This document shows positions 23,417 to 31,990 of a stretch of DNA of 64,000 nt, piece after piece. The position numbers were made by a program, and so were the translations under genes. The stretch is from positions 62,001 to 126,000 of the forward strand of contig NZ_JAQSDA010000028.1 of the NCBI RefSeq assembly GCF_029945685.1. The letters run 5' to 3'. The first letter of the stretch is position 1, and each line of letters starts with the position of its first letter. The notes under the pieces were generated by a model that saw only the letters and a program-made list of their open reading frames with translations, did no database searches and had not been told where the DNA came from. This DNA comes from Polaromonas sp. Its GTDB lineage: Bacteria; Pseudomonadota; Gammaproteobacteria; Burkholderiales; Burkholderiaceae_C.

Positions 23417-23896
23417 ATGCTTGACCTATCCCCCGACATTGACCGCATCGACCTGAAAATCCTGAGCGTGCTGCAGCAGGACGGGCGCCTGTCCAACCTC
23501 AAGCTGGCCGAAGCGGTGGCGCTGTCGCCCACGGCCGTGCTGGCGCGTGTGCAGCGGCTCACACGCGACGGCTACATCCTGGGCTACGAGGCGCGGCTGA
23601 ACCCGCTCAAGCTGGGCGCGGGCATGCTGGTGTTTGTCGAGGTGCTGCTGGACCGCACCACGCCGCACGTGTTCGAGGCCTTCAAGGCTGCGGTGCAGGT
23701 GTACCCGCAGATCATGGAATGCCACATGGTGGCCGGCGGTTTTGACTACCTGCTCAAGACCCGCATGGCCGACATGGCGGCCTACCGCGACTTTGCCGGC
23801 AACGCGCTCTGGCAGTTGCCCGGCGTGCGCGAAACCCGCACTTACGCGGTGATGGAAGAGGTCAAGAACACCACCCAGCTGGCCCTGGGTGTGTGA
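23417..23896 (+). CDS. putR: Lrp/AsnC family regulator of proline catabolism
   Basis: A 159-residue regulator with an N-terminal winged HTH (DRIDLKILSVLQQDGRLSNL; SPTAVLARVQRLTRDGYI) and a C-terminal RAM ligand-binding domain (VEVLLDR...MECHMVAGGFDYLLK). It is divergent from putA, the arrangement known for PutR, which activates putA in response to proline. Assignment as PutR rests on position and family. Confidence 0.85.
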   Translation: MLDLSPDIDRIDLKILSVLQQDGRLSNLKLAEAVALSPTAVLARVQRLTRDGYILGYEARLNPLKLGAGMLVFVEVLLDRTTPHVFEAFKAAVQVYPQIMECHMVAGGFDYLLKTRMADMAAYRDFAGNALWQLPGVRETRTYAVMEEVKNTTQLALGV

Positions 23897-24072
23897 GGAC
23901 GGCAACAGCGGCGATGCCTGCGCGCGACAATTTGCGGCGTTTTTCCCGATAGTTCATGCCTTGACGACAAATCGCGTTGTCACCGCCGCCCATTTGGACT
24001 AAGTTGGCTTCGGACGGGTTCCGCCTGGCACAGGCGAGCCGTCCGCATCGTGCAACAACGCGGGAGTCCGGC

Positions 24073-25212
24073 ATGAACATTTTTCACCAATGGGGGGCCT
24101 GCAGCCTGCTTGCCCTCCTGCTCACCGCGCCCGCGCACGCGGCGGACATCGGCGTCACGGACAGGGAAATCCTGGTGGGGCAGTTCGCGGCGCAGACCGG
24201 GCCCGCCGCCGAACTGGGCAAACGCATGCAGCTGGGCATGCTGGCGCATTTCAATGCAGTCAACGCGGCCGGCGGCATCAACGGGCGCGCCATCCGGCTG
24301 GTATCGCGCGACGACGGGTATGAACCGGAAAAGGCGGCGGCGGCCGTCAAGGCGCTGATCGAGGAAGACAAGGTGTTTGCGCTGGTGGGCTCGGTCGGCA
24401 CGCCGACCACGCTGGCGGCGGTGCCCGCCATCAATGCAGCCGGCATTCCGCTGATCGGCCCCTTCACCGGCGCGCAGGCCCTGCGCGAGCCGCTCAACCG
24501 AAATGTTTTTCATGTGCGCGCCAGCTACTTTGACGAAACCGAACGTATCGTGCAGCACCTGAGCACGCTGGGCATCAAGAAAATTGCGGTGTTCTACCAG
24601 AACGACTCCTACGGCAAGGCCGGCCTGGAAGGCGTGACGCGGGCGCTGGCCAAACGCAGCCTCAAACCCGCCGCAGCGGTGACGGTGGAGCGCAATTCGG
24701 TCGACGTCACCGCCGCCTGGGCCGAGCTTGTCAAAGCCGCGCCGGAAGCGGTGGTGCAGATCAGCGCCTACAAATCCTGCGCAGCATTGATCAAGCTCGC
24801 GCGCAGCAAGGGCTACGGCGGACAATTTTTCAATGTGAGTTTTGTCGGCTCCACGGCCCTGTCGGCGGAACTGGGCGATGCAGGCGCCGGTGTGACGATT
24901 TCGCAGGTGGTGCCTTTTCCCTACACACCATCGTCAGAGATCGTGCGCGAGTACCAGCAGCGCATGACCGACGCCGGCAACAAGGACTTCGACTTCTCCA
25001 GCATGGAAGGTTTTCTGGCCGCCAAGGTGTTTGTCGAAGGCGTGCGCCGGGCCGGCAAGGCCCTGACACGCGCAGGCCTGGTCAGCGGGCTGGAGTCCAT
25101 GCGCGATGTCAACATGGGCGGGTTCATGGTCAACTACAGCCCGACAAACCATGAGGCCTCCCACTACACCGACCTGACCATCATTGGGCGTGGCGGGCGT
25201 TTTGTTCGTTAA
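24073..25212 (+). CDS. ABC transporter substrate-binding protein (branched-chain amino acid type)
   Basis: A 379-residue periplasmic binding protein of the LivK/Peripla_BP_6 family: signal peptide (1-22, APAHA), then DIGVTDREILVGQFAAQTGPAAELG, the hinge VGSVGTPTTLAAVPAINAAG and YQNDSYGKAGLEG. The ATG at 24073 is preceded by GGGAG. There are no permease or ATPase genes next to it, so it either uses a transporter elsewhere or acts as a sensor component. The next gene is 22 bases downstream. Confidence 0.87.
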   Translation: MNIFHQWGACSLLALLLTAPAHAADIGVTDREILVGQFAAQTGPAAELGKRMQLGMLAHFNAVNAAGGINGRAIRLVSRDDGYEPEKAAAAVKALIEEDKVFALVGSVGTPTTLAAVPAINAAGIPLIGPFTGAQALREPLNRNVFHVRASYFDETERIVQHLSTLGIKKIAVFYQNDSYGKAGLEGVTRALAKRSLKPAAAVTVERNSVDVTAAWAELVKAAPEAVVQISAYKSCAALIKLARSKGYGGQFFNVSFVGSTALSAELGDAGAGVTISQVVPFPYTPSSEIVREYQQRMTDAGNKDFDFSSMEGFLAAKVFVEGVRRAGKALTRAGLVSGLESMRDVNMGGFMVNYSPTNHEASHYTDLTIIGRGGRFVR

Positions 25213-25234
25213 GTGTTTTTGAGGAGGATCTTTC

Positions 25235-25816
25235 ATGAATCGCTTTTTGTCCCGGGGTCTGTTCACGGCCTGCGCCCCTGCGCTGGGCCTGCTTTTTCTT
25301 CTGGCCGCGCCCGTCGCCGCACAGTCCCTCAAGCCCGGCTTGTGGGAGATCAACAACAAAATGCAGTCCAGCTCGGGGCAGGTGGAAAAAGCCATGGCCG
25401 AGGCGCAAAAGCAGATGGCCGCCATGCCACCCGAGCAGCGCAAGATGATGCAGGACATGATGGCCAAACAGGGCGTGTCCATGGGCCCGGGCGCCGGAGG
25501 CAACAACATGGCCATGAAAATCTGCATGACGAAAGAGATGGCAGAGCGCAATGAGCTGCCGGCCCAGCAGGGCGACTGCAGGACCACGAACTCGCCACGT
25601 TCGGGCAACACCATGAAAATGTCGTTTGCCTGCACCCAGCCGCCGTCCAGCGGCGAAGGCACTGTGACCTTCGTCAGCCCCGAGGCCTACACCATGAAGA
25701 TGACCATGAAAAGCGCGGTGCAGGGCAAGCCGGAAACCATGACCATGGACGGCGGCGGCAAGTGGCTGTCGACGGACTGCGGCGCGATCAAGCCACTGGC
25801 TCCGCCGAAGAAATAG
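25235..25816 (+). CDS. DUF3617 family periplasmic protein
   Basis: A 193-residue secreted protein: signal peptide (1-30, ending VAAQS), then LKPGLWEINNKM, typical of DUF3617, a Met/Gln-rich helix (AMAEAQKQMAAMPPEQRKMM) and a two-Cys beta-rich C-terminus (CMTKEM...DCRTT...FACTQPP...STDCGAIK). GAGGA lies before the ATG. The Met-rich stretch could bind metal, but this is a guess. Function of the family is unknown. Confidence 0.82.
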   Translation: MNRFLSRGLFTACAPALGLLFLLAAPVAAQSLKPGLWEINNKMQSSSGQVEKAMAEAQKQMAAMPPEQRKMMQDMMAKQGVSMGPGAGGNNMAMKICMTKEMAERNELPAQQGDCRTTNSPRSGNTMKMSFACTQPPSSGEGTVTFVSPEAYTMKMTMKSAVQGKPETMTMDGGGKWLSTDCGAIKPLAPPKK

Positions 25817-25903
25817 CCCCCACGGTCGCTCACTGCGTGTAGCTCCCTGCCCCTCGATGGGGCCGCTGCGCCTGGGGTCTGGCAAAGCCAGTCCCGCGGC
25901 CCC
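25816..25903. repeat. Repeat family C copy 1 (starts at a stop codon)
   Basis: GCCCCCACGGTCGCTCACTG ... CTGGCAAAGCCAGTCCCGCGG. It begins at the TAG of the DUF3617 gene and matches the copy at 27757-27846 with few differences. It contains a short hairpin (CTGGCAAAGCCAG). Confidence 0.78.
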
Positions 25904-25952
25904 TACTGGATAAATCGCCCAGGTATCGTGCGGATCTGGATGAGTGGGGGCT

Positions 25953-26675
25953 CTATCTGTCACCAAAAATCGCTGTCCCCACCCGCACCATGGTGCTGCC
26001 GGCATGAATGGCGGCCTCCAGATCGGCCGTCATGCCCATCGACAGTGTGTCCATGGCCTGCGGCAACACGCCGGCCCGGTTGATCTGGTCAAAAAGGTCT
26101 GCAGCCCTTTGGTGGACAGCGCAGGCAGCTACAAAATCAGGAGCAGGTTCGGGAATCGACATGAGGCCGCGCAGCTGCAGCCGCGGCAGCCGCGCGACCT
26201 CCGCCGCCAGCGCCTGGGCCTCCTGCGGCGGCACGCCGGACTTGGTGGCGCCGCCGTCGATGTTGACCTGCAGGCACACCTGCAGCGGCGGCAGATGCGG
26301 CGGGCGCTGCTCGCTCAGGCGCTGTGCAATCTTCAGGCGGTCCACCGACTGCACCCAGTCGAAATGCTCCGCGACCAGCCGTGTCTTGTTGCTCTGAAGA
26401 GGGCCAATGCAATGCCACTCCGAGGGGCGGGAGGGCTGCAAGCCAGGATGATCGGCCTCCCATCCGCGCACTGCCAATATCTTGTCCACGCCCTCCTGGA
26501 TGTAGTTCTCGCCGAAAGCGTATTGCCCGTCGGACATGGCATCGATCACCGCATTGGCACCGAAGGTCTTGGACACAGCCAGCAGGCGCACACTGGCCGG
26601 GTTGCGTCCAGCGGCAACGCAGGCCGTGGTGATACGGTCACGGACTAGTTGGAGCTTGCGCACAATCATGGTCAT
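25953..26675 (-). CDS. yggS: YggS/PLPBP family pyridoxal phosphate-binding protein
   Basis: A protein of about 240 residues that binds PLP and maintains vitamin B6 homeostasis; no enzymatic activity is known. Hallmarks are RLLAVSKTFGANAV (PLP Lys), ALGENYIQEGVDK-type FGENYIQE, WHCIGPLQSNKTRLVAEHFDWVQSVDRLK, QVNIDGGATKSGV and SMGMTADLEAAIHAGSTMVRVGTAIFG. Starts at 26675 (MTMIVRKL) or 26669 are equally good. It is divergent from pilT, a conserved arrangement. A family A repeat lies in frame (26117-26148), changing the loop EPAPDFVAACAVHQ. Confidence 0.92.
   Translation of the reverse strand: MTMIVRKLQLVRDRITTACVAAGRNPASVRLLAVSKTFGANAVIDAMSDGQYAFGENYIQEGVDKILAVRGWEADHPGLQPSRPSEWHCIGPLQSNKTRLVAEHFDWVQSVDRLKIAQRLSEQRPPHLPPLQVCLQVNIDGGATKSGVPPQEAQALAAEVARLPRLQLRGLMSIPEPAPDFVAACAVHQRAADLFDQINRAGVLPQAMDTLSMGMTADLEAAIHAGSTMVRVGTAIFGDR
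26117..26148. repeat. Repeat family A partial copy inside yggS
   Basis: On the minus strand CTGATTTTGTAGCTGCCTGC, a clear variant of the ATAGCTGCTTGCGC core, read as DFVAAC in a surface loop of the protein. Confidence 0.55.
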
Positions 26676-26709
26676 AATCCAACTGTAAAACTTTTCAGGG
26701 ATCCCCGGG

Positions 26710-27753
26710 ATGGACATTACCCAACTGCTGGCTTTTAGCGTCAAGAACAAGGCATCTGACTTGCATCTATCGGCCGGCTTGCCGCCCATGATCCGGGTGC
26801 ATGGGGATGTCAGGCGCATCAATGTCGACCCGCTGGACCACAAGCAGGTTCACGCCATGGTGTACGACATCATGAACGACACCCAGCGCAAGAACTACGA
26901 AGAATTCCTGGAGATCGACTTCTCCTTCGAGATCGACGGGCTGGCGCGCTTTCGCGTCAATGCCTTCAACCAGAACCGCGGCGCGGGCGCCGTCTTCCGG
27001 ACCATTCCTTCCAAAATCCTGACGCTGGAGCAGCTCAACGCGCCCAAGATTTTTGGCGACCTGGCCATGAAGCCGCGCGGCATGGTGCTGGTCACCGGAC
27101 CGACCGGCTCGGGCAAGTCCACCACGCTGGCGGCCATGGTCAACTACCTCAACGAAACCGAGTACGGCCACATCCTGACGGTGGAAGACCCGATCGAGTT
27201 TGTGCACGAATCGAAAAAATGCCTGATCAACCAGCGCGAGGTTGGCCCGCACACGCTGAGCTTCAGCGCAGCGCTCAAATCCGCCCTGCGGGAAGACCCG
27301 GACGCCATCCTGGTCGGCGAGATGCGCGACCTCGAGACCATCCGCCTGGCGATGACGGCCGCGGAAACCGGCCACCTGGTGTTCGGCACGCTGCACACCT
27401 CGAGCGCTGCCAAGACCATCGACCGGATCATCGACGTGTTTCCGGCCGAGGAAAAGGACATGATCCGCGCGATGCTGTCGGAATCGCTGCAGGCGGTGAT
27501 CTCGCAGACCCTGTGCAAGACCAAGGACGGGCAAGGCCGTGTGGCCGCGCACGAGATCATGCTCGGCACCAGCGCCATCCGCAACCTGATCCGCGAGGCC
27601 AAGGTCGCGCAGATGTACTCGTCCATCCAGACCGGCAACAGCGTGGGCATGCAGACGCTGGACCAGAACCTGACCGACCTCGTCAAACGCAACGTCATTT
27701 CGGCCGCCGAAGCGCGCGGCAAGGCCAAGATCCCCGAAAACTTCCCCGGCTGA
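26710..27753 (+). CDS. pilT: Type IV pilus retraction ATPase PilT
   Basis: A 347-residue hexameric ATPase that powers pilus disassembly (twitching, DNA uptake). It has the PilT start (MDITQLLAFSVKNKASDLHLS), Walker A GPTGSGKST, the Asp box (LTVEDPIEFVH), Walker B region DAILVGEMRD, the His box (TGHLVFGTLHT) and the AIRNLIRE motif needed for retraction. Length is normal. pilU follows after a gap containing a family C repeat. Confidence 0.97.
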   Translation: MDITQLLAFSVKNKASDLHLSAGLPPMIRVHGDVRRINVDPLDHKQVHAMVYDIMNDTQRKNYEEFLEIDFSFEIDGLARFRVNAFNQNRGAGAVFRTIPSKILTLEQLNAPKIFGDLAMKPRGMVLVTGPTGSGKSTTLAAMVNYLNETEYGHILTVEDPIEFVHESKKCLINQREVGPHTLSFSAALKSALREDPDAILVGEMRDLETIRLAMTAAETGHLVFGTLHTSSAAKTIDRIIDVFPAEEKDMIRAMLSESLQAVISQTLCKTKDGQGRVAAHEIMLGTSAIRNLIREAKVAQMYSSIQTGNSVGMQTLDQNLTDLVKRNVISAAEARGKAKIPENFPG

Positions 27754-27756
27754 ACA

Positions 27757-27846
27757 TGCCCCCACGGTCGCTCACTGCGTGTAGCTCCCTGCCCCCCGAG
27801 GGGGCCGCTGCGCCTGCGGTCTGGCGAAGCCAGTCCCGCGGCCCCG
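27757..27846. repeat. Repeat family C copy 2 (between pilT and pilU)
   Basis: Starts 3 bases after the pilT stop and fills most of the 125-base gap to pilU: GCCCCCACGGTCGCTCACTG ... CTGGCGAAGCCAGTCCCGCGG. Its central GCCCCCCGAGGGGGC is a strong hairpin that could uncouple pilU expression from pilT. Confidence 0.8.
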
Positions 27847-27878
27847 GCTTGATTGAAGAATTTTGAAAAGGAGCGCTC

Positions 27879-29015
27879 ATGGAACGCGACCAGGCCAGTA
27901 GATTCATCAACGACCTTCTCAAGCTGATGGTCAGCCGCAACGGCAGTGACCTGTTCATCACCGGTGACTTTCCGCCCGCGATGAAGGTCGATGGCAAGGT
28001 CACCAAGGTCTCGCCGCAGCCGCTGAACGCCGGCCACACGCTGGCGCTTGCGCGCGCCATCATGAACGACAAGCAGGCTGCCGAATTCGAACGCACCAAG
28101 GAGTGCAACTTCGCGATCTCGCCGCCCGGCGTCGGACGCTTCCGCGTCAACGCCTTCATCCAGCAGGGCAAGGTCGGCATGGTGATGCGGGTGATTCCGG
28201 CCGTCCTGCCCACCATCGACGGCTTGGGCGTGCCGCAGGTGCTCAAGGATGTGGTGATGTCCAAGCGCGGCCTGTGCATCCTGGTCGGGGCCACCGGCTC
28301 GGGCAAATCCACCACCCTGGCGGCCATGGTGGACTGGCGCAACGAGAACTCCTTCGGCCACATCATCACCATCGAGGACCCGGTGGAGTTTGTGCACCCG
28401 CACAAGAACTGCGTGATCACCCAGCGCGAAGTGGGCCTGGACACCGACAGCTGGGAGGCGGCCCTGAAGAACACCTTGCGGCAGGCCCCCGACGTGATCC
28501 TGATGGGCGAGATCCGCGACCGCGAAACCATGGAACACGCCGTGGCCTTTGCCGAAACCGGCCACCTTTGCCTGGCCACGCTGCACGCCAACAGCGCCAA
28601 CCAGGCACTGGACCGCATCATCAACTTCTTCCCCGAGGAACGCCGCGCGCAGTTGCTGATGGACCTGTCGCTCAACATGAAGGCCATGATCTCGCAGCGC
28701 CTGGTGCCCAAGCAGGACAGCAAAGGCCGCATCGCCGCCGTGGAGGTCATGCTGAACACGCCGCTGATCTCGGACCTGATCTTCAAGGGCGAGGTTTCCG
28801 AGATCAAGGAAATCATGAAGAAGAGCCGCAACCTCGGCATGCAGACTTTTGACCAGGCGCTCTTCGATGCCTTCGAAAGCAACATGATCACCTACGAGGA
28901 CGCGCTGCGCAACGCCGACTCGGTCAACGACCTGCGACTGCAGATCAAGCTCAACTCGCAGCGTGCCAAGACGCAGGATCTGGCCGCCGGCACCGAACAC
29001 ATGTCCATTGTCTAG
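27879..29015 (+). CDS. pilU: PilT-dependent ATPase PilU
   Basis: A 378-residue PilT paralogue that assists retraction. It opens with MERDQASRFINDLLKLMVSR and SDLFITGDFPP, has Walker A GATGSGKST, IEDPVEFVHPHK, Walker B DVILMGEIRDRET and TGHLCLATLHANSANQ. AAGGAG lies before the ATG. C-terminal residues 340-378 are the variable PilU tail. Confidence 0.96.
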   Translation: MERDQASRFINDLLKLMVSRNGSDLFITGDFPPAMKVDGKVTKVSPQPLNAGHTLALARAIMNDKQAAEFERTKECNFAISPPGVGRFRVNAFIQQGKVGMVMRVIPAVLPTIDGLGVPQVLKDVVMSKRGLCILVGATGSGKSTTLAAMVDWRNENSFGHIITIEDPVEFVHPHKNCVITQREVGLDTDSWEAALKNTLRQAPDVILMGEIRDRETMEHAVAFAETGHLCLATLHANSANQALDRIINFFPEERRAQLLMDLSLNMKAMISQRLVPKQDSKGRIAAVEVMLNTPLISDLIFKGEVSEIKEIMKKSRNLGMQTFDQALFDAFESNMITYEDALRNADSVNDLRLQIKLNSQRAKTQDLAAGTEHMSIV

Positions 29016-29155
29016 GGATGCGCTGAATTCATGCGTTGTGGGTCGGCGCCCGCAATCCTCACGTACCCAAAGGACGTTCCGGTTGCTGCGCGCCGCCCGC
29101 CTGGCCTGAAGCCCGCTCGCTACGCCCTCCCACCTCTTTTCCCTTCTCCCATACC

Positions 29156-30070
29156 ATGAGCAATACCAACCCCAAAACCTACGAACCCGCCCCGTCCCGC
29201 AACGTCGCCTTTCTGGGCCTGGGCGTCATGGGCTACCCGATGGCCGGCCACCTCGCGCTGGCCGGCCACCAGGTCACCGTCTATAACCGGACTGCCAGCA
29301 AATCAGTAGCGTGGTGCGCAGAATACGCGGGCACCAAAGGCCCGAAACATGCTGCAACGCCGCGTGAGGCGGCACACGGTGCCGAGATCGTTTTCTGCTG
29401 CGTCGGCAACGACGATGACCTGCGCGGTGTGACGCTGGGCCCCGATGGTGCTTTTGCCGGCATGCAGCCGGGCGCCATTTTTGTGGACCACACCACCGCA
29501 TCGGCCGACGTGGCACGCGAGCTGTATGCGGCGGCGCAGGCCCTGAAGCTGCAGTTTGTCGACGCTCCGGTCTCGGGCGGCCAGGCCGGCGCGCAAAATG
29601 GCCTGCTGACCGTGATGTGCGGCGGCGACGCGGCCGCTTTTGACGCCGTCAAGCCAGCCGGCATGGCGTTTTCCAAAGCCTTCACGCTGATGGGTGCCAG
29701 CGGCGCCGGCCAGCTGACCAAAATGGTCAACCAGATCTGCATCGCCGGTCTGGTGCAGGGCCTGAGTGAAGCCATTGCCTTTGGCCAGAAGGCCGGCCTG
29801 GACATGAACCAGGTGCTGGACGTGATCGGCAAGGGCGCGGCGCAGAGCTGGCAACTCGACAACCGCGGCAAGACCATGGTGGAGGGCAAGTTCGACTTCG
29901 GCTTTGCCGTGGACTGGATGCGCAAGGACCTGGGGCTGGTGCTCGACGAAGCCAAGACCAATGGCGCGCGGCTGCCGGTCACGGCGCTGGTGGACCAGTT
30001 TTACGGCGATGTGCAGGCCATGGGCGGGCGGCGCTGGGACACGTCCAGCCTGATCAAACGATTGAAGTAG
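29156..30070 (+). CDS. NAD(P)-dependent beta-hydroxyacid dehydrogenase (3-hydroxyisobutyrate dehydrogenase family)
   Basis: A 304-residue oxidoreductase with an N-terminal Rossmann fold (VAFLGLGVMGYPMAGHLALAGH, then VYNRT), the substrate motif FVDAPVSGGQAGAQNG and the catalytic-Lys region GQLTKMVNQICIAG. It could be 3-hydroxyisobutyrate dehydrogenase or tartronate semialdehyde (2-hydroxy-3-oxopropionate) reductase; sequence alone does not decide. The 140-base stretch before the ATG is open and GC-rich with no clear element. Confidence 0.88.
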   Translation: MSNTNPKTYEPAPSRNVAFLGLGVMGYPMAGHLALAGHQVTVYNRTASKSVAWCAEYAGTKGPKHAATPREAAHGAEIVFCCVGNDDDLRGVTLGPDGAFAGMQPGAIFVDHTTASADVARELYAAAQALKLQFVDAPVSGGQAGAQNGLLTVMCGGDAAAFDAVKPAGMAFSKAFTLMGASGAGQLTKMVNQICIAGLVQGLSEAIAFGQKAGLDMNQVLDVIGKGAAQSWQLDNRGKTMVEGKFDFGFAVDWMRKDLGLVLDEAKTNGARLPVTALVDQFYGDVQAMGGRRWDTSSLIKRLK

Positions 30071-30097
30071 CCCCCACAGTCGCTCGCTGCGCCTGCG
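30068..30097. repeat. Repeat family C, truncated copy 3
   Basis: TAGCCCCCACAGTCGCTCGC plus TGCGCCTGCG, again beginning at a stop codon; only the left quarter of the element is present. Confidence 0.6.
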
Positions 30098-30103
30098 ACA
30101 CCA

Positions 30104-30137
30104 CAAAAAAAGCCGGTGCATGCACCGGCTTTTTTGC
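30104..30137. terminator. Bidirectional rho-independent terminator
   Basis: Perfect 10-base stem AGCCGGTGCA / TGCACCGGCT with flanking A7 and T7 runs, between the converging dehydrogenase gene and the BON-domain gene. It should stop transcription from both sides. Confidence 0.88.
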
Positions 30138-30149
30138 GAAGCGGAGGAA

Positions 30150-30827
30150 TCAGCCGCCCGGAGCCCGTGCCGGTGTGGCCGGCTTGGCCGCCCCCGGTGT
30201 CAAGCTGCGCAGCTCGTCTTCGGTGATGATTTCAAGAATACGCACCACCTTCTGCACCCCCCGGGCGCCGCGGACGATGTCCGTGGCCCGGTCGGCTTCG
30301 CGCTGTGTCACACGGCCCATCAGGTAGACGATGCCGCGCTCCGTGACGACCTTGAAGGCGTTGGCGTAAATGTCCCTGGAGTCGATCAGCAAGGCCTTGA
30401 CCTGGCCGGTGATCAACACATCGGAGGAGCGCTGTACCAGCGTCGGGCTGTTGATGATGCCCAGTTCATTGACCACCGAGGCCACGTTTTCCACCCGCGA
30501 CACGACCTGCTCCACCAGCTTCTTGTCCTGCTCGTTGAGCACCTCGCCGGTCAGCAGCACCTGGCGGTTGTAGCTGGTCACACTGACCCGCGCCCGACTG
30601 CCGACGTTGTCGCGCAGACGGGCCATGGCGCGCAGCTCGATGCCTTCGTCTTCAAGCTGGGCCCCCGAGGTGCGGCGGTCAATGGCAACCATCGCGCCGG
30701 CAGCCGCGCCACCCAGCATCAGCGGGAAGCAGGCGCTCAGGCCACTGCCAACCAGCGCGGCGGTGCAAACAGTCAGCACCAGCCGCTGGTACGGTCGCAT
30801 GGTTGCAGAGATGGCTTTGGCGGTCAT
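30150..30827 (-). CDS. dolP: BON-domain outer-membrane lipoprotein, DolP (YraP) family
   Basis: A 225-residue lipoprotein: signal peptide with lipobox LSAC (Cys33), two BON domains (about 70-135 and 145-205; VSVTSYNRQVLLTGEV, ANAFKVVTERGIVYLMGRV) and a Pro/Ala-rich tail. DolP supports outer-membrane integrity. The start abuts the stop of the SIS-domain gene (TAAATG). The diaA-yraP order is conserved in proteobacteria, which supports the name. Confidence 0.85.
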   Translation of the reverse strand: MTAKAISATMRPYQRLVLTVCTAALVGSGLSACFPLMLGGAAAGAMVAIDRRTSGAQLEDEGIELRAMARLRDNVGSRARVSVTSYNRQVLLTGEVLNEQDKKLVEQVVSRVENVASVVNELGIINSPTLVQRSSDVLITGQVKALLIDSRDIYANAFKVVTERGIVYLMGRVTQREADRATDIVRGARGVQKVVRILEIITEDELRSLTPGAAKPATPARAPGG

Positions 30828-31424
30828 TTAGGTATTCTCCTGGTCACCAAGTAATTGGGCATCCACGCCATCACAAATACAGTGAAGGGCCAGCAGATGA
30901 ACTTCCTGAATGCGTGCGGTGCGGTCGTGCGGCACGCAGATGTGCACGTCGGTCTCGCGCAGCGCAGCGCTCATTTTTCCGCCGTTTTTGCCGGTCAACG
31001 CCACCACGGTCATTTCGCGCTCGTGGGCCGCCTCGATGGCAGCCAGCACGTTGGCCGAGTTGCCGCTGGTGCTCAGCGCCAGCAACACGTCGCCGGCGCC
31101 GCCGAGCGCGCGAACCTGCTTGGAAAAAATCACGCTGAAGTCATAGTCGTTGGCGATTGCCGTGAGGATGGAGCTGTCGGTGGTCAGCGCAATCGCGCCC
31201 AGCTCGGGCCGCTCGCGCTCAAAACGGCCGACAAATTCGGCCGCAAAATGCTGCGCATCGGCCGCCGAGCCGCCATTGCCGCAGGCCAGCACCTTGCCGC
31301 CGCTGGTCACGCTGGCCAGGATGGCCTGCACCGCTGCGGCAATCGGCTTGGATAAAACCTGTGCGGCCTGGTACTTCAGGTCGGCGCTGTCAATAAAGTG
31401 CTGTTCAATGCGTTGTTCGAGCAT
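30828..31424 (-). CDS. diaA: SIS-domain protein, DiaA-like (GmhA/phosphoheptose isomerase superfamily)
   Basis: A 198-residue SIS-domain protein with CGNGGSAADAQHFAAEFVGRF, TTDSSILTAIANDY, LSTSGNSANV and RIQEVHLLALHCICD. GmhA makes the heptose precursor of LPS; DiaA binds DnaA and times replication. The C-terminal CICDGVDAQ and the position between yraN and a dolP-like gene match DiaA, while the conserved His/Glu/Gln positions would also suit GmhA. The gene starts at an ATG at 31424. Confidence 0.8.
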   Translation of the reverse strand: MLEQRIEQHFIDSADLKYQAAQVLSKPIAAAVQAILASVTSGGKVLACGNGGSAADAQHFAAEFVGRFERERPELGAIALTTDSSILTAIANDYDFSVIFSKQVRALGGAGDVLLALSTSGNSANVLAAIEAAHEREMTVVALTGKNGGKMSAALRETDVHICVPHDRTARIQEVHLLALHCICDGVDAQLLGDQENT

Positions 31425-31534
31425 GGGTCAATGATACCGGGTCAGATTTTCAATCAGCGCCTTGCAGCCTCTCCGGCCCGCCAGACGCAATGCATGGTTA
31501 CAAAATGGGGACGAAACAGCCCTGTGCAAGCCGC

Positions 31535-31990
31535 TCAATCCGCCTCAAAGGCGCCGCGCAGCCATTCCACGGCCACCGTCTCGGGCGCGTCCAGCCGGCC
31601 CTGCACCGTGACGACGTCAAAGCGGCAGGGCGGCAGGCTGGCAAACCGCATCAGGTAATGCCGTGCCGCAAAAACGATGCGCCGCTGCTTGATGACGCTG
31701 ATGCTGGCCGCCGCACCACCGTGCAACATGCTCCTGCGCTGGCGCACCTCGACAAACACCAGGGTGCCGTCGGGGGCGCGCATGATCAGGTCCACCTCGC
31801 CGCCGCCGCGCCCAGGGGTCCGATAATTGGACTCGACCAGCGTCAGCCCGGCGCGCCGCAGATGCGCCAGTGCCAGCGATTCCGCCGCATCTCCCAGGCG
31901 CTTGGTGGTAATCTGGCCGGGCTGCTCTGCCGCATCAGCGGCGGTGCCACTCAGTGGCCCTTTTGCAACCTGTTTTCTGGAAAACCACAT
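31535..31990 (-). CDS. yraN: YraN family (UPF0102) putative endonuclease
   Basis: A 151-residue protein with the YraN core: TTKRLGDAAESLALAHLRRAG, then ESNYRTPGRGGGEVDLIM and LVFVEVRQRR, matching the E-x-D...E-V-R/K nuclease pattern. The ATG at 31990 is preceded on its strand by AGGAAG. Its start codon touches the TTG start of the divergent rsmI gene, so both 5' regions overlap. Confidence 0.88.
   Translation of the reverse strand: MWFSRKQVAKGPLSGTAADAAEQPGQITTKRLGDAAESLALAHLRRAGLTLVESNYRTPGRGGGEVDLIMRAPDGTLVFVEVRQRRSMLHGGAAASISVIKQRRIVFAARHYLMRFASLPPCRFDVVTVQGRLDAPETVAVEWLRGAFEAD

Noticed and set aside
27144..29000. 618-codon open frame on the minus strand opposite pilT and pilU
   Set aside because: Shadow of pilT/pilU codon bias; composition is implausible and it would span the repeat between the two genes.
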